Positions 25,461-32,702 of a stretch of DNA of 41,866 nucleotides are shown piece after piece. The position numbers and the translations under genes were made by a program. The DNA comes from Amycolatopsis acidicola. GTDB lineage: Bacteria > Actinomycetota > Actinomycetes > Mycobacteriales > Pseudonocardiaceae. Position 1 is the stretch's first letter. Each line of letters begins with the position of its first letter. The stretch covers positions 1 through 41,866 of the forward strand of contig NZ_VMNW02000081.1 in assembly GCF_007713735.2 (NCBI RefSeq), written 5' to 3'. The notes under the pieces were generated by a model. The model did no database searches, was not told the origin of the DNA, and saw only the letters and a program-made list of their open reading frames with translations.

Positions 25461-26651
25461 ATGCACACCGCACTGCGGGGTTCGCGGGTACCGATCCGGA
25501 TGTGGGCGGACCCGGCGTCGGTCGAGGACGCGGCGATGCGCCAGTTGCGCAACGTGGCGAACCTGCCGTGGACGCACGGGCTCGCGGTCATGCCCGACGC
25601 GCACTACGGCAAGGGCGCGACGGTCGGCAGCGTGATCGCGATGCGTGACGCGGTCTCGCCGGCTGCCGTCGGCGTGGACATCGGCTGCGGGATGTCCGCG
25701 GTGCGCACTTCCCTCACCGCGAGCGATCTGCCGGACAGTCTCGGTGCCTTGCGCCGCCGGATCGAATCGGCCGTGCCGGTCGGGTTCGCGATGCACCGCA
25801 CGCCGGTGTCCCCGGCGCGGGTGCCCGGGCTCGGTGGCTGGGACGGGTTCTGGTCCGCCTTCGGTGATCTTCACGAAGGCGTGCAGGGGATGCGCGAGCG
25901 GGCGCGGGGGCAGCTCGGAAGTCTCGGCGGTGGCAACCATTTCATCGAGGTCTGCCTCGAACAGGGCGGCGCGGACGAGGGCCGGGTGTGGCTGATGCTG
26001 CATTCGGGTTCGCGCGGGATCGGCAACGAGCTGGCGAAGCGGCACATCGACATCGCGCGGCGCCTGCCGCACAACGCGGATCTGCCGGACCGGGATCTCG
26101 CGGTGTTCGTGGCGGGTACCCCGGAGATGGCGGCGTACCGGCGGGATCTGTTCTGGGCGCAGGACTACGCGGCACGCAACAGGGCGACGATGGTGGCGCT
26201 CGCGCAGCGGGCGGTGGCCGAAGAGCTGCCGGGCGCGCGGTTCGGCGAGCCGATCTCGTGCCACCACAACTACGTCGCCGAGGAAACCTACGACGGCGTG
26301 GACGTGCTGGTCACGCGCAAGGGCGCGATCCGCGCGGGAGCGGGTGACCTCGGGATCATCCCGGGCAGCATGGGCACGGGCTCGTACATCGTGCGCGGGC
26401 TCGGTGAGGAGAGCGCGTTCCACTCGGCGTCGCACGGCGCGGGGCGGCGGATGTCGCGGACCAGGGCACGCAAGACGTTCACCGAGGCCGACCTCGCGGC
26501 ACAGACGGCCGGGGTGGAATGCCGCAAGGACGGCGGCGTGGTGGACGAGATCCCGGCCGCCTACAAGGACATCGACTCGGTCATCGCGGCACAGACCGAT
26601 CTGGTCGAGGTGGTCGCGCACCTCAAGCAGGTGGTCTGTGTGAAGGGCTGA
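25461..26651 (+). CDS. rtcB: RtcB-type RNA ligase
   Basis: Joins RNA 2',3'-cyclic phosphate (or 3'-phosphate) ends to 5'-OH ends with GTP and Mn2+. The 396-residue protein keeps the metal ligands: DIGCGM (Asp74, Cys76), GGGNHF (His160), HSGSRG (His181), SCHHNY (His269), and the guanylated histidine in SASHGAGRR (His325). ATG 25461 has GAAGGG about 7 bases upstream. No archease, rtcA or rtcR gene is nearby, so its role (RNA repair or tRNA healing) is open. It is convergent with the MDR gene, 7 bases apart. Confidence 0.93.
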   Translation: MHTALRGSRVPIRMWADPASVEDAAMRQLRNVANLPWTHGLAVMPDAHYGKGATVGSVIAMRDAVSPAAVGVDIGCGMSAVRTSLTASDLPDSLGALRRRIESAVPVGFAMHRTPVSPARVPGLGGWDGFWSAFGDLHEGVQGMRERARGQLGSLGGGNHFIEVCLEQGGADEGRVWLMLHSGSRGIGNELAKRHIDIARRLPHNADLPDRDLAVFVAGTPEMAAYRRDLFWAQDYAARNRATMVALAQRAVAEELPGARFGEPISCHHNYVAEETYDGVDVLVTRKGAIRAGAGDLGIIPGSMGTGSYIVRGLGEESAFHSASHGAGRRMSRTRARKTFTEADLAAQTAGVECRKDGGVVDEIPAAYKDIDSVIAAQTDLVEVVAHLKQVVCVKG

Positions 26652-26658
26652 GCGGCGG

Positions 26659-27618
26659 TCAGGGCAGGACGACCACCTTCCCGGCGGCCCGGTCCTCCTC
26701 CAGGTACCGGTGCGCGGCAACGATTCCGTCCAGTCCGAAGACGCGGTCGAGGTTGGGGCGATACCTCCCGACCTCGACCGCGTCGATCACCCGCTGCAGC
26801 AAGGCCGTGCTGCCCCTGAGGTCGTCGCTGTGGAAGGCGGTGAGCCGGGTGCCGGACGGGATCATCGCCACCGGCTGGAAATCCGGGATCAGCCACCCGC
26901 TGAGCGAGCCCGCGACGCACACCGTCCCGCCGCGGCGAACCGCGCGCAGCGAGTCCACCGCCGTGCTCGCGCCGATCAGGTCCAGGACGTAGTCCGGCCC
27001 GTCCGGCCACAGCGAACGCACCTCCGTGCCGACGAGCACGTGATCGGCGCCGGCGGCTTTCACCGCGGCGGCCTTGCTTTCCCGCCGAGTCGTGGCCGCG
27101 ACTTCGACGCCAAGGCCGGAAGCGATCGACGCGGCGGCCAGCCCCACCGACGAAGATCCGCCGCGAATCAGTAAGCGCCCACCCGGTTCGACGCCCAGCG
27201 CGTCCAGAGATCCTTGTGCCGTCAGGTAAGTCTCGGGCAGTGCGGCCAGGACCTCCCACGGCAACACGGTGGTGACCGGCATCAGCAGCGCGTTCGGCAA
27301 CAACGCGTATTCGGCATAACCGCCGTCGAACTCGCGGCCCATCTCCCCCATCATCGCCGCCACGGTCGTCCCCTCCGGCAGCGCGGGATCGGTCGAAACC
27401 TCGACCACTCCGGCACATTCGATCCCGAGTACCCGCGGGAACGTCACGTTCGGCGAATGGCCCTGCCGCGTCCGCAACTCCGAACGGTTCAGGCCCGCGC
27501 CCCGCACCCGCACCAAACTCCAGCCGTCCCGCACCTCGGGTACGGGCAACCGCCGGATTTCCAGCACCTCCGGGCCACCTGCCCGGACACAGACCGCGGC
27601 TCGCATCGTCTTGTCCAT
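26659..27618 (-). CDS. Quinone-oxidoreductase-like MDR family enzyme
   Basis: A 319-residue medium-chain reductase. The N-terminal GroES-like domain (LNRSELRTRQGHSP, FPRVLGIECAGVV) lacks the catalytic zinc cysteine pattern, and the Rossmann motif LLIRGGSSSVGLAAA with TTRRESK fits NADPH-binding quinone oxidoreductases. Start is ATG 27618, or 27606 four codons later; neither has a strong ribosome-binding site. It is divergent from an AraC-type regulator 54 bases away, which probably controls it. Confidence 0.88.
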   Translation of the reverse strand: MDKTMRAAVCVRAGGPEVLEIRRLPVPEVRDGWSLVRVRGAGLNRSELRTRQGHSPNVTFPRVLGIECAGVVEVSTDPALPEGTTVAAMMGEMGREFDGGYAEYALLPNALLMPVTTVLPWEVLAALPETYLTAQGSLDALGVEPGGRLLIRGGSSSVGLAAASIASGLGVEVAATTRRESKAAAVKAAGADHVLVGTEVRSLWPDGPDYVLDLIGASTAVDSLRAVRRGGTVCVAGSLSGWLIPDFQPVAMIPSGTRLTAFHSDDLRGSTALLQRVIDAVEVGRYRPNLDRVFGLDGIVAAHRYLEEDRAAGKVVVLP

Positions 27619-27672
27619 GCGTCCACTGTCGCCACGGCGCGGAGGGGCGGGCCACCGGTAGATTGCCAAAGT

Positions 27673-28437
27673 ATGCCCGTCGGCCGCCAAACTCCCCGCG
27701 CGTCGCGAATCTGGCCGTCCGGCGGGACGCACCTGTGGGCTTCGGGCGGCACCAGTTCGCGGCATTCCCATTCGCGGGGGCATCTGGTGTACGCGGCCGG
27801 CGGCGTGCTTTCGGTCCACACCGAAGGCGGCACGTCGATCGTGCCCGCCAACCGGGTCGGCTGGATCCCGGCCGGTTTCGCGCATTTCCACCGCGCGCAC
27901 GGCGAAACCGATATGCGGATCGTGTTCCTGCCGGCTTCATTGGCACGCTTCCTCCCGAGCCGGCCCGCCGTATTCACGGCGTCCGGGCTCGCCCGCGAAG
28001 TGCTGCTCGCGCTCACCGGCTCACGCGAATACGACCGCGCCGCGACAGCACGCCTGCACCGGGTGCTCGTCGGCGAACTCGACGAAGCACACGAGCAACC
28101 ACTGCATCTGCCGGAGCCGCGCGACGACAGGCTGCGCGCCGTCGCGCGATTGCTGCACGAGAACCCCGCGGACAACACGCCGCTCGCCGGCCTCGGGCGC
28201 GCGACCGGCGCGAGCGCCCGCACCCTCAGCAGGCTGGTCCACGACGAACTCGGGATGACCTTTTACGAATGGCGCACTCAGCTGCGCATCTGCCACGCGC
28301 TCGTGCTGCTCGCCGAAGGCCACGACACCACGCACGTCGCGCGCGCCTGCGGATGGGCGAACCCGAGCAGCTTCATCGCGGCCTTCACGAACGTCATGGG
28401 CACGACTCCCGGCAGGCATCGGGCCGATTCGCCATGA
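27673..28437 (+). CDS. AraC-family regulator with cupin sensor
   Basis: A 254-residue regulator: N-terminal cupin (about 15-85, with HSHSRGHLVYAAGGVLSVHT and WIPAGFAHFH) and C-terminal AraC double HTH (about 155-250, LAGLGRATGASARTLSRLV and VARACGWANPSSFIAAF). It reads away from the MDR gene, its most likely target. ATG 27673 lacks a ribosome-binding site, and a TAGATT -10-like element ends 9 bases before it, so a very short or absent leader is possible. Confidence 0.88.
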   Translation: MPVGRQTPRASRIWPSGGTHLWASGGTSSRHSHSRGHLVYAAGGVLSVHTEGGTSIVPANRVGWIPAGFAHFHRAHGETDMRIVFLPASLARFLPSRPAVFTASGLAREVLLALTGSREYDRAATARLHRVLVGELDEAHEQPLHLPEPRDDRLRAVARLLHENPADNTPLAGLGRATGASARTLSRLVHDELGMTFYEWRTQLRICHALVLLAEGHDTTHVARACGWANPSSFIAAFTNVMGTTPGRHRADSP

Positions 28438-28438
28438 A

Positions 28439-28474
28439 CGAACATGTGTTCGAAGCGTCGTGTACGCTGGCCGC
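28439..28474 (+). promoter_or_regulatory. LexA (SOS) box and promoter of the alkB-like gene
   Basis: CGAACATGTGTTCG at 28439-28452 is a perfect match to the actinobacterial LexA operator CGAAC-N4-GTTCG. It begins one base after the AraC stop. A -10-like TACGCT (28463-28468) follows, and six bases later the ATG of the AlkB-like gene begins, so the operator covers the -35 zone and the transcript would be leaderless. Confidence 0.8.
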
Positions 28475-29101
28475 ATGAGCGTGGAACTGCAGGGTTCGCT
28501 CTTCGGGCAGACGGAAGAACCGGCGCTCGCCCCGTTGGCGCCACTCCGGCGCACCGCGCTGGGTGACGGCGCGTGGATCGACGTCCTGCCCAACTGGCTC
28601 TCCGGCGCGGACGTGTTGTTCGAGCGGCTGGCGCGGGAGGTGCCGTGGCATGCCGAGCGCCGCCGGATGTACGACAGGGTCGTCGACGTGCCGCGGCTGC
28701 TCTGTTTCTACGGCGAAGGCGAGCGGCTGCCCGAGCCGTCGCTCGACTCCGCGCGGGAGGCGCTGAGCCGGCATTACGCCGACGAGCTCGGCGAGCCGTT
28801 CGTCACCGCCGGGCTGTGTTATTACCGCGACGGGCGGGACAGTGTCGCCTGGCATGGCGACACCATCGGCCGGGGTTCCACCGAGGACACGATGGTCGCG
28901 ATCCTGTCCGTGGGCGCGCAGCGTCAGCTGCTGCTGCGGCCCCGGGGCGGCGGGGCTACCGTGCGCCAGTCACTGGGCCCCGGCGACCTCATCGTCATGG
29001 GCGGTTCGTGCCAGCGCACGTGGGAGCACGCGATCCCCAAGACCGGCAAACCGGTCGGGCCCAGGATCAGCATCCAGTTCCGCCCCAGCGGCGTCCGCTG
29101 A
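28475..29101 (+). CDS. AlkB-like 2-oxoglutarate/Fe(II) dioxygenase
   Basis: A 208-residue dioxygenase that probably removes alkyl groups from damaged nucleic-acid bases. The iron ligands are seen as WHGD (His127, Asp129) and EHAIPK (His185); the oxoglutarate-binding arginine lies in GPRISIQFR (Arg197), with Arg203 behind it. Where many AlkB enzymes have an Asn before the Tyr that contacts oxoglutarate, this one reads CYY (Cys115), a deviation worth noting. The LexA box just upstream supports a DNA-damage role. No ribosome-binding site precedes ATG 28475. Confidence 0.9.
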   Translation: MSVELQGSLFGQTEEPALAPLAPLRRTALGDGAWIDVLPNWLSGADVLFERLAREVPWHAERRRMYDRVVDVPRLLCFYGEGERLPEPSLDSAREALSRHYADELGEPFVTAGLCYYRDGRDSVAWHGDTIGRGSTEDTMVAILSVGAQRQLLLRPRGGGATVRQSLGPGDLIVMGGSCQRTWEHAIPKTGKPVGPRISIQFRPSGVR

Positions 29102-29504
29102 ACGACGGCCACCCTGGCGGCCACTCGCGGGCCCGGCTTCGAGGGTTCGCGCGGCGCTGCCCTGCGCGACGCAACCGCCGGTGGCCACTCGCGACCTCGG
29201 CGCCCGGCATCGGCCCGCGCGGCATGCGCTGCGCAAAAGCCACCACCGGCGACCACTCGCGGCCACGGCGCCCGGCATCGAAGGCCCCACCCTCGCGGCG
29301 CGCGCATCCAGCTTCGCCCGTGCGGCATCCCCTGCGCGAAACCCACCACCGGCCGTAGCACCCAGCTCGCCCCTGCGGCACGCGCTGAGTGAAGCCACCT
29401 CGGGCGACCACATACCCACCGGCCGAGGCGCCCGGGAACCAAACCCCACCTCGCGGCGGGCGCCGAGCGGATCCCGCCCCGCGGCATCCGCTCCGACGAG
29501 CCCC
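29102..29504. repeat. Gene-free gap with degenerate 64-68 bp repeats
   Basis: Between the AlkB-like gene and the Rv1733c-like gene a GC-rich decayed tandem repeat is seen. GGCCACTCGCG-like motifs recur with CCACTC at 29121, 29185 and 29253 (periods 64 and 68), each followed by a GGCGCCCGGCAT or related block, and GCGGCATSCSCTGCG recurs between them. Copies become hard to follow after about 29340. Open frames here read as Arg/Ala/Pro-rich protein in all directions, and I reject them as genes. Confidence 0.65.
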
Positions 29505-30119
29505 TCAGTTGCGGCCGCGTGCCCAGCGGTCGCCGACGTGGGCCCACTCGCGATCCCAGCGGACCGCGCGGCGGCGGTCCAGCACGAAGCGGGCCATCCA
29601 GTACACGGCGGCCAGCGCGAGCGCCGCCACCAGCCACGAGAAGATCCCGGCGAGCACGCTCGTGGTCGCCGCATCCGAGGGCGTCAGTGGCGCGGGCACC
29701 GGGTCACCGCTGTCGGTCAGCCAGATCGGCACCTTCGTCCCGGCGGGTGTGCCGGGGTCGGCGGCGATGGTGCCGAAGCGTTCGGCGCCGCCGGCGACGG
29801 TCCAGTGCGCGGCGGTACCGGCGGAACCGGTGCCGTTGCCGAGGTACGCGCTGTCGGACGCGGGCACGGGTGTCGGCGCGTCCTGCAAGAGCGTGGCGGT
29901 GGACAGGTGGCGCGATCCGCGCTGCTCGGCGGAGACGGCGAGCTGCCCCGAATAGGTGTGAGCCCCCACGATCCCGGCGAGCGGGAGTGCGATCAGCAGA
30001 CCGAGCACGACGACGAGGAGCATCGCCGCCTCGACCCGGTCCGAGCGTCTGGCCAGCGGGTTACGACCTAGGTGGATACGGCGCCAGAATCGGGCTACAC
30101 GCCCGAATGGTCCGTTCAC
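29505..30119 (-). CDS. Rv1733c-like two-pass membrane protein
   Basis: A 204-residue membrane protein of the actinobacterial Rv1733c-like family. Membrane segments lie at about 32-53 and 155-180; the loop between them (about 100 residues, Thr/Ala/Pro-rich) should face outside, and the C terminus is basic. The N-terminal RNPLARRSDRVEAAM is typical of the family. I chose GTG 30119, preceded by AAGGGGG about 9 bases upstream; starts further upstream lack similarity. In mycobacteria the namesake belongs to the dormancy regulon; no such site is visible here. Confidence 0.78.
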   Translation of the reverse strand: MNGPFGRVARFWRRIHLGRNPLARRSDRVEAAMLLVVVLGLLIALPLAGIVGAHTYSGQLAVSAEQRGSRHLSTATLLQDAPTPVPASDSAYLGNGTGSAGTAAHWTVAGGAERFGTIAADPGTPAGTKVPIWLTDSGDPVPAPLTPSDAATTSVLAGIFSWLVAALALAAVYWMARFVLDRRRAVRWDREWAHVGDRWARGRN

Positions 30120-30428
30120 GGCCGGAGTCCCCCTTTCAGTGTTCACAAGGCGATCACGAACGTTGCATACCCACTTTGCCCGTCGGCACCCGAATTGGCT
30201 CGTGAAGGAGACCAAGACCGCTCTGAGCCGCTGGTCACAACGTGGTTTTTGCCGCGCTCGAAGGGAAACACCATGCTGACACGAACGCAAGCCGTGACCA
30301 CGGCCGAGCCCCCGGGCCCACAAATGGCTCAACGAAGCCGAAAGCCCGGCCCCGCCGGAGTGACGGACGGTGATCCGGATCATGACCCGTCCACACCCCG
30401 GGAAAGGGCCATCAAGAATGGTCGCCCC
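30120..30428. other. Intergenic region without a recognised gene
   Basis: A 309-bp gap between the crotonase gene and the Rv1733c-like gene, both on the minus strand. A plus-strand frame of 143 codons crosses it and continues into the crotonase antisense, but it is proline- and arginine-rich with no domain. I see no hairpin or clear promoter; the promoter of the Rv1733c-like gene presumably lies here. Confidence 0.5.
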
Positions 30429-31199
30429 TCAGTCGAAAGAACCGCCGCGACCCGCTCCTTCGGCGAACCTGCGCGCACCCGAAGCCGCATCGGCGGTGAG
30501 TGAAGACATCCCGAATTGCCATTCCGCGGAAAACGCTTCCTGCTCAGTCAGTCCGTGCTGTCCGAGAACGGAAAGGCGATCGTTCCGCAGACAGGTCTGC
30601 GGAAAACGCGCGATTTCGGCGGCGAGTTGTTCGGCCGCTTCACGCTCGGTACCGGAGGGCACCACCCGGTTCGCGAGCCCCATGCGCAGCGCCTCCTCGG
30701 AGCCGACCGGGCGGCCGGTCAGGATCAGGTCCATGGCCTGGCTTTCACCGATCAAGCGAGGCAGCCGGATGGTGCCGCCGTCGATCAGCGGGACGCCCCA
30801 GCGGCGGCAGAACACGCCGAACACCGCGTCCTCCGCCATCACCCGGAGATCGCACCACAGCGCCAGTTCCAGACCGCCCGCGACCGCATGACCTGCGACG
30901 GCGGCGATCACCGGCTTACTCAACCGCATCCTCGTCGGCCCCATCGGCGCGCGGCCGTCCGGGGCGAGCCGGTTGGCGCGCTCGGTGCCGAACGCCTTGA
31001 GGTCCGCGCCCGCGCAGAACGTGCCGCCTTCGCCCCACAACACCGCCACCGCGGCGTCCGGATCGGCGTCGAACTCCTCGAACGCGGTGAAGAGGGCTTC
31101 ACCGGCCGGACCGTCCACCGCGTTGCGGACCCCGGGCCGGGAAAGGATCACCGTGGTCACCGGCCCATGCCGTTCCACCCGCACGCTTCGTTCGCTCAT
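30429..31199 (-). CDS. Enoyl-CoA hydratase/isomerase (crotonase) family protein
   Basis: A 256-residue crotonase-fold protein. The oxyanion-hole segments GTFCAGADLKAF (59-70) and HAVAGGLELALWCD (104-117) are present, and Glu111 is in the place of the first catalytic glutamate. The second catalytic glutamate position reads GVPLIDGGTIRLP, with Asp140 nearby, as in many actinobacterial paralogues of unknown substrate, so hydratase activity is not certain. It has a TAGTGT -10-like element 7 bases before ATG 31199 and a strong palindrome upstream (31258-31276). Confidence 0.88.
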   Translation of the reverse strand: MSERSVRVERHGPVTTVILSRPGVRNAVDGPAGEALFTAFEEFDADPDAAVAVLWGEGGTFCAGADLKAFGTERANRLAPDGRAPMGPTRMRLSKPVIAAVAGHAVAGGLELALWCDLRVMAEDAVFGVFCRRWGVPLIDGGTIRLPRLIGESQAMDLILTGRPVGSEEALRMGLANRVVPSGTEREAAEQLAAEIARFPQTCLRNDRLSVLGQHGLTEQEAFSAEWQFGMSSLTADAASGARRFAEGAGRGGSFD

Positions 31200-31206
31200 T
31201 CCGCGG

Positions 31207-31276
31207 ACACTAGCAGCCGGAAAACAATTCCCCGGCCGTCATTGCGCGCCGCCTTTCATTGTCTGGTCCAGACAAT
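31207..31276 (-). promoter_or_regulatory. Crotonase promoter with a 19-bp palindrome
   Basis: ATTGTCTGG (31258-31266) and CCAGACAAT (31268-31276) form a perfect 9-bp inverted repeat around one T, about 60-77 bases upstream of the crotonase start. On the minus strand TAGTGT (31212 down to 31207) lies 7 bases before the ATG. The palindrome has the size and symmetry of a TetR- or GntR-type operator; no such regulator is adjacent. Confidence 0.5.
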
Positions 31277-31364
31277 TGCCGGAGACCGCGGTTCCGCACC
31301 GTTCCACCCGGCCACCGGAACGGCGTTCCACTGATGATCAAGACCTCACCCGAACGGGTGGAAT

Positions 31365-32006
31365 TCACGCGGGACGCAGTTCGACGCAGCATTCACCGGC
31401 CCGCGGGCTCAGCTCCGCGCGCATTCCGGACCCGGTCACGCAGCCGCCGAGGAAAGCGTGGTTCAGCCGGCAGACCAGTTCCGGGGAGCGCGCCGCGAGC
31501 GGGTGGAACGGGCAGTTGCGCAACCGCACCCGGCCACCGGCCTCGCGCTCGGGTTCGTAGCCGTGCCGCTCGAGGAAGCCCTCTATCCCACCCTCCGGGA
31601 ACTCGGCCCTCTCCCCTATTTCGCCGGCGACCCGGACCGCGGCGTCTCGCGCCTGTTCACCCTCCGCGCCGGTGAGCACGGTCTCGAGGAGGATCTCCGT
31701 CAGCACGTCGTGCGAGCGCTGCGGGATCGCGACCCGGATCTCCAACTCGGTCGGCCGGTAGACCTTCGGCGTGCGGCCGACGCGGCGGGTGCCGGGCAGC
31801 GGCTGGTAGTCCGCGCGCAGCAGCCCGACATCGACCAGTTTGTCCAGGTGGAAGGCGGCGAGCTTGCGGGAGATGCCCACACTGGCGGCCGCCTCGTCCC
31901 GCGTAATGGGACGGCGGGCCCGCCGGATGTAGAAATACATCGCGCCACGCAGCTCGTCCTCCAGCGCGGCCACGGCGGTGATCGAAGTGTTCAGGGTCGC
32001 GTCCAC
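31365..32006 (-). CDS. Winged-helix regulator with C-terminal cysteine cluster (SufR-like)
   Basis: A 213-residue regulator. Residues 15-85 form an ArsR/DeoR-like winged helix (ITRDEAAASVGISRKLAAFH, then GRTPKVYRP as the wing). The C-terminal domain has Cys165 (RNCPFHPL), Cys179, Cys189 and the pair Cys206-Cys207 (GECCVEL), a pattern resembling SufR-type iron-sulfur sensors. Metal or cluster binding is inferred only. Divergent from the GTP cyclohydrolase gene across an A/T-rich gap, which makes that gene its most likely target. GTG 32006 follows TATTCT by 7 bases and has no ribosome-binding site, so the mRNA may be leaderless. Confidence 0.82.
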   Translation of the reverse strand: MDATLNTSITAVAALEDELRGAMYFYIRRARRPITRDEAAASVGISRKLAAFHLDKLVDVGLLRADYQPLPGTRRVGRTPKVYRPTELEIRVAIPQRSHDVLTEILLETVLTGAEGEQARDAAVRVAGEIGERAEFPEGGIEGFLERHGYEPEREAGGRVRLRNCPFHPLAARSPELVCRLNHAFLGGCVTGSGMRAELSPRAGECCVELRPA

Positions 32007-32013
32007 CCTGCCG

Positions 32014-32050
32014 AGAATAACGCCTATAGTTTTTGGTGAAATAGCTGTTG
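32014..32050. promoter_or_regulatory. A/T-rich divergent promoter between the SufR-like gene and folE
   Basis: The gap holds TATAGT at 32025-32030, a run of five T and CTAT/ATAG arms (32024-32027 and 32041-32044), standing out in a GC-rich chromosome. On the minus strand TATTCT (32019 to 32014) fits a -10 box for the regulator. The TATAGT or the arms may serve folE and an operator. Confidence 0.45.
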
Positions 32051-32068
32051 AAGAGCAAGGAGCCTGCG

Positions 32069-32665
32069 GTGTACTCCAACACGGCGTTGCACGTGGTGCA
32101 CACTCCGGAAGACGTCGACCTCGACGCCGCGGAGCAGGCCGCCGGCCAGTTCCTGCGCGCCCTCGGCGTCCTCGAAGACGGCGAAAGCATGCGCGACACC
32201 CCGCGCCGGATGGCGAAGGCGTACGCGGACCTCTTCACGCCGCGCCCGTTCGACCTCACGACATTCCCCAACGACGAGGGCTACGACGAGCTGGTGCTCG
32301 CCCGCTCGATCCCGCTGCGTTCGGTGTGCGAGCACCACCTGCTCCCGTTCACCGGGATCGCGCACGTCGGCTACCTGCCCGGCGAGCGGATCCTCGGCCT
32401 GTCGAAGCTGGCCAGGATCACCGAGCACTTCGCCCGGCGGCCGCAGGTACAGGAGCGGCTGACCAAGCAGATCGCGGACTGGCTGTCCGAACAGCTGCAG
32501 CCCAAGGGCGTCGGCGTGGTCATCGAGGCCGAGCACACCTGCATGACGCTGCGCGGGGTCCAGGCCGTCGGCTCCACCACGGTCACGTCCACCCTGCTCG
32601 GCACCCTGCGCAACGACGCCCGGTCCCGTCAGGAGTTCTTCTCGCTGACCGGCGTCAACCGCTGA
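32069..32665 (+). CDS. folE: GTP cyclohydrolase I
   Basis: Converts GTP to 7,8-dihydroneopterin triphosphate, the entry to folate and other pterins. The 198-residue protein keeps the zinc ligands Cys87 and His90 (VCEHHLLPF) and Cys158 (EHTCM), with the 71-residue cysteine spacing of the E. coli enzyme, and GLSKLARI. Near the end it reads MTLRGVQ. I chose GTG 32069, with AAGGAG 6 bases upstream. It stands away from the ftsH-folE-folP cluster usual in actinobacteria, so it may be a second copy under the divergent SufR-like regulator; this needs the rest of the genome. Confidence 0.92.
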   Translation: MYSNTALHVVHTPEDVDLDAAEQAAGQFLRALGVLEDGESMRDTPRRMAKAYADLFTPRPFDLTTFPNDEGYDELVLARSIPLRSVCEHHLLPFTGIAHVGYLPGERILGLSKLARITEHFARRPQVQERLTKQIADWLSEQLQPKGVGVVIEAEHTCMTLRGVQAVGSTTVTSTLLGTLRNDARSRQEFFSLTGVNR

Positions 32666-32702
32666 CAGGTCTCCGCGCGAAGATCGTGCTTGACTGTGTG
32701 CG

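Noticed and set aside
28842..30071. 409-codon plus-strand frame across the AlkB end and the Rv1733c-like gene
   Set aside because: Overlaps two supported genes in other frames and consists of repeat-derived Ala/Pro/Arg sequence.
30072..30503. 143-codon plus-strand frame in the gap before the crotonase
   Set aside because: No ribosome-binding site or domain, low-complexity composition, and overlap with both flanking genes.
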